Origin: Hyphomicrobiales bacterium
GTDB taxonomy: Bacteria; Pseudomonadota; Alphaproteobacteria; Rhizobiales; Xanthobacteraceae
Direction of reading: 5' to 3'
Length of the DNA: 64,000 nucleotides
NCBI GenBank assembly: GCA_017305715.1
Contig: JAFKKG010000026.1
Coordinates: 62,001 to 126,000, forward strand
Part shown: positions 61,963-64,000 of the stretch, one piece after another
Layout: every line of letters begins with the position of its first letter
How positions within the stretch are numbered: the stretch's first letter is position 1
The notes under the pieces: model-generated
Database searches by the model: none
Told to the model about the DNA's origin: nothing
What the model saw: only the letters and a program-made list of their open reading frames with translations
Position numbers and translations under genes: made by a program

Positions 61963-62732
61963 TTCATCATCCGTTGTTAGAGTCAGCCAATCGGTCCGTA
62001 TTCTTTGAAGCGGGAGCTCCGCTTACATTGCTATTCGACGAGAGCTTGATCCGACTTCCCTAGCGTTTTTTTCCCAACTCACTCCCCAGCCCGAAACCGG
62101 AAGTCGTCTTCGCGGCCATCCGTCTTGCCGTTGTCTTCCAGATCTTATAGGCCCGGCTGAGTAACCGCTAATCGCGGGGCTCAGCAGATCACGCCCGTCA
62201 ACGCCCCGCCGCAAAACCGGTTCCTTTCGGCACTTATTCTCGAAGGCTCGCATTGCTGTCACAGCGACCCGGGCCCCGTTGGGAAATTTTAGGCGATCAT
62301 TGGAGTTTTCAGCGCCCTCGCCTTACCTGTTGCGATTGTAGACGGACGCCATTGGATGATCTCTGACCGCGGCAATGCCACGATCCTTTACGCTTGCGGC
62401 ACATCACCATAAGCTGTGGTCGCGCATTGGCCGACGGCTCGTATAGATCGACCGCGCCACGCCCGGCACCGTCAACATCGCTCGGGACTGGCCTGACCGG
62501 ATAGGAAAAGCCCTTCAGCAAAGGTTGGCGGAATGTCTGACGGCTGGTTGCGTGAGTTCGACGACCGATAAGGAGCACCGACGGCATCAGCGCGGAATGC
62601 GCGGGGCTGAGCCGAACGGACGGGAAGCGCGCATCCGCGACACCTTCGCGCTAGTCACCAGTCTGGATACAAGGCACAATATCCGGACTTGTAGCATGGG
62701 GCTGAATGCAGAAACTACGTGATGGCAGCGTG
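61963..62732. other. Intergenic region without a confident gene
   Basis: About 770 bases. Several open frames exist, among them a minus-strand one ending near 62309 (with a natural-looking VPSDVDGAGRGAVDLYEPSA), but none has both a start site and protein-like composition throughout. No repeat, hairpin or RNA gene was identified. Confidence 0.3.
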
Positions 62733-62948
62733 ATGCCTTGGTCATTCAAAGAGCAGCGGCGCTTCATTGAGATGGCCGCGTCAGCGAAGTCATTTGATGA
62801 ATTGGTGAAGCGCACTGGCCGCCAGCCAAAGCACGTTCGCGCTGCAGCACTCCGGCTTGGGGTCAAGCTGGGCAAACAGATTGCGCCGGACAATCAGCTA
62901 GCGACCGAGCTAAGGGCGAAAGCGAAACGAGCGAAGATACCGCACTGA
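62733..62948 (+). CDS. Small DNA-binding-like protein
   Basis: 71 residues from ATG 62733; an in-frame ATG at 62706 would add nine residues. WSFKEQRRFIEMAASAKSFD followed by ELVKRTGRQPKHVRAAALRL reads as a helix-turn-helix (Q-P-K-H-V-R-A-A-A as recognition helix), of a type common in Bradyrhizobium. A basic C-terminus (LRAKAKRAKIPH). Likely DNA-binding, target unknown. Confidence 0.62.
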   Translation: MPWSFKEQRRFIEMAASAKSFDELVKRTGRQPKHVRAAALRLGVKLGKQIAPDNQLATELRAKAKRAKIPH

Positions 62949-62989
62949 TCCTAGATGGGATGCGGGTCTCTCGGGGCGCTTCGGCGCAT

Positions 62990-63502
62990 TCAGAAGGGGC
63001 GCTTGAATGGATTTTTTGGTTCCGGCAGTCTAGGCTTCGGAATATCCGGAACGTGTGGCGGATCCGGCAACTTGGGCACAGGAATATCCGGTATTTTTGG
63101 AAGGTCCGGCGCTTTCGGAATTATCCCAGCGCTGTCACCACCTATGCCGAGCCATTTCCCCACTTGCGCCATACCCTGTTCGGAAATGCCCGCGCCAACC
63201 TCTACCGCTATCGCGGCAGCTCCGACCCAATTGCCGGCAGCGATGGCTTCCCCGAATTGCTGAACTTGCGCGGCCGTCATTGTGATTTCGAAGACATCTT
63301 CATCACGAATTGGGCCGCAATTATTGACGTTGTAGTCTTCTACGTGAACGTTGGTGGTATTAGCCTGCTGCAGTTTCGCAGCGATTAGTACGCGAGCAGC
63401 TTCTTTTCCTCCGTCTATTGCTTTAAAGCGATACTCGGCTCCAAACTTCTCAAGCTTCGCATCTGATTTTCGCGTCACGCAAAACTTATAGGTTGCCGGC
63501 AT
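62990..63502 (-). CDS. Hypothetical protein with Pro-rich repeat tail
   Basis: 170 residues, ATG at 63500-63502 after GGGGGAACG. The N-terminal 60 residues hold strands (ATYKFCVTRKSDAKLEKFGA), the middle is helical (AAQVQQFGEAIAAGNWVGAA). The last 45 residues are a repeat of the pattern P-x-L/I-P: KAPDLPKIPDIPVPKLPDPP, then HVPDIPKPRLPEPKNP. No family known. Single gene on the minus strand. Confidence 0.68.
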   Translation of the reverse strand: MPATYKFCVTRKSDAKLEKFGAEYRFKAIDGGKEAARVLIAAKLQQANTTNVHVEDYNVNNCGPIRDEDVFEITMTAAQVQQFGEAIAAGNWVGAAAIAVEVGAGISEQGMAQVGKWLGIGGDSAGIIPKAPDLPKIPDIPVPKLPDPPHVPDIPKPRLPEPKNPFKRPF

Positions 63503-63674
63503 CGTTCCCCCACACACCGTTAGGTCAATTTGCCGCTAAACCAACAATCTGCGCTTGTCCTTTAAGTTTGCCAAGCCCCTCTGGGGGCGGCTTTCACGCG
63601 TGTCCAAGGACTGGAAGCTCTTTTTCCTGATGGCTCTATGCCTATTATAGCTTGATCAAACCGGGATAGGCGAC

Positions 63675-63875
63675 ATGAAAGGAATGTTCCAGAACGCGGA
63701 CGCCAAGATCGAGGTGCTCGCCCACGCAATCGCCAAGCATGGAGAGAGGTTTACCGATGAATTCGCTCTCATCACCATATATGAGGGTGACAAGCAAGCC
63801 GCAGAGGCTCTTTTCAATCAGGTAGTGGCAGAGTTCACTGACCAACCGATACAGAACTGGCTTGGGCATCGCTAA
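63675..63875 (+). CDS. Small hypothetical protein
   Basis: 66 residues from ATG 63675, GGGATAGG upstream. It is helical (KIEVLAHAIAKHGERFTDEF, then GDKQAAEALFNQVVAEFTDQ). Function unknown. Confidence 0.6.
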   Translation: MKGMFQNADAKIEVLAHAIAKHGERFTDEFALITIYEGDKQAAEALFNQVVAEFTDQPIQNWLGHR

Positions 63876-63916
63876 GCGCCCGCAACCACGACGCACTGTA
63901 GTCCGCGGGCGTTCCA

Positions 63917-64000
63917 ATGCCCAAGGGATTGATAATTTGGCCGGACGGCACGCCCACCACCGCGAGGGCGGCCGGCTATAAGACCATCTTGGTCTATTGC
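63917..64000 (+). CDS. Possible gene start running off the right edge
   Basis: An ATG at 63917 opens a frame of 28 codons to the end of the window (starting MPKGLIIWPDGTPTTARAAG). There is no strong ribosome site, and the sequence is too short to judge. Confidence 0.25.
   Translation, partial: MPKGLIIWPDGTPTTARAAGYKTILVYC

Noticed and set aside
35188-63500. Right attachment site inside the window
   Set aside because: No second copy of the tRNA-Pro core was found by eye, so the right border is not placed.

Overview
The window reads as an alphaproteobacterial chromosome of the Bradyrhizobium type (Nitrobacteraceae). It is GC-rich, carries a GcrA cell-cycle regulator and an MHYT-PAS-GGDEF-EAL protein, is full of Bug/TctC binding proteins, LysR and MarR regulators and catabolic genes, and has many small proteins of kinds common in that genus. 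No rRNA, complete tRNA, CRISPR array or recognisable insertion sequence was found.

Positions 1-27,720 look like chromosomal backbone. In order they hold the end of an acetamidase/formamidase, a RidA protein and a Bug binding protein with a divergent MarR regulator; GrlR-like and GcrA regulators; a frameshifted MHYT cyclic-di-GMP protein; an SDR dehydrogenase and a DapA-family aldolase separated by a foreign-looking FRG-domain gene; a two-gene membrane unit (duplicated DUF6328 protein and PAP2 phosphatase); a broken isochorismatase beside a quinone oxidoreductase; and a complete peptide-type ABC importer (two permeases, two paralogous binding proteins, two ATPases) whose genes mostly overlap. 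After these come several tiny genes, one a double-glycine-type peptide with a perfect CRP-type palindrome upstream, then a LysR / ring-hydroxylating oxygenase / Bug catabolic cluster.

At 27,898 the backbone ends in the 3' half of a tRNA-Pro(GGG) gene on the minus strand, directly next to a tyrosine integrase. This is the left attachment site of an integrated element. From there to at least 63,900 the content is accessory. 28.0-34.9 kb is a replication module: integrase, small AlpA-like protein, unknown gene, a 924-residue primase-polymerase/helicase with two PrimPol-like regions (the first apparently dead), and an iteron-like array just downstream. 35-42 kb holds small unknown genes, a serine recombinase with an inverted-repeat pair upstream, an orphan phage virion-like protein and a HipA-like kinase/DUF3037 pair. 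42-48.5 kb carries secreted and lipoprotein genes, a PQQ-type sugar dehydrogenase-like lipoprotein, a TRIC channel and an M20 amidohydrolase. 48.5-64 kb is a patchwork of small genes, gene fragments, a large serine recombinase, a PEP-CTERM-type secreted protein next to a double-glycine peptide, a Crp/Fnr regulator, and four copies of a short dispersed repeat. No second att site is visible, so the element, or a stack of elements, probably runs past the right edge.

The most promising leads are the replication module (int / AlpA-like / PrimPol-helicase / iterons), which resembles phage satellites and integrative plasmids; the repeat family at 48.8-58.9 kb; the serine recombinase with its candidate site; and the two double-glycine peptides. 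All functional calls come from reading motifs in the translated sequence. No database search was run.
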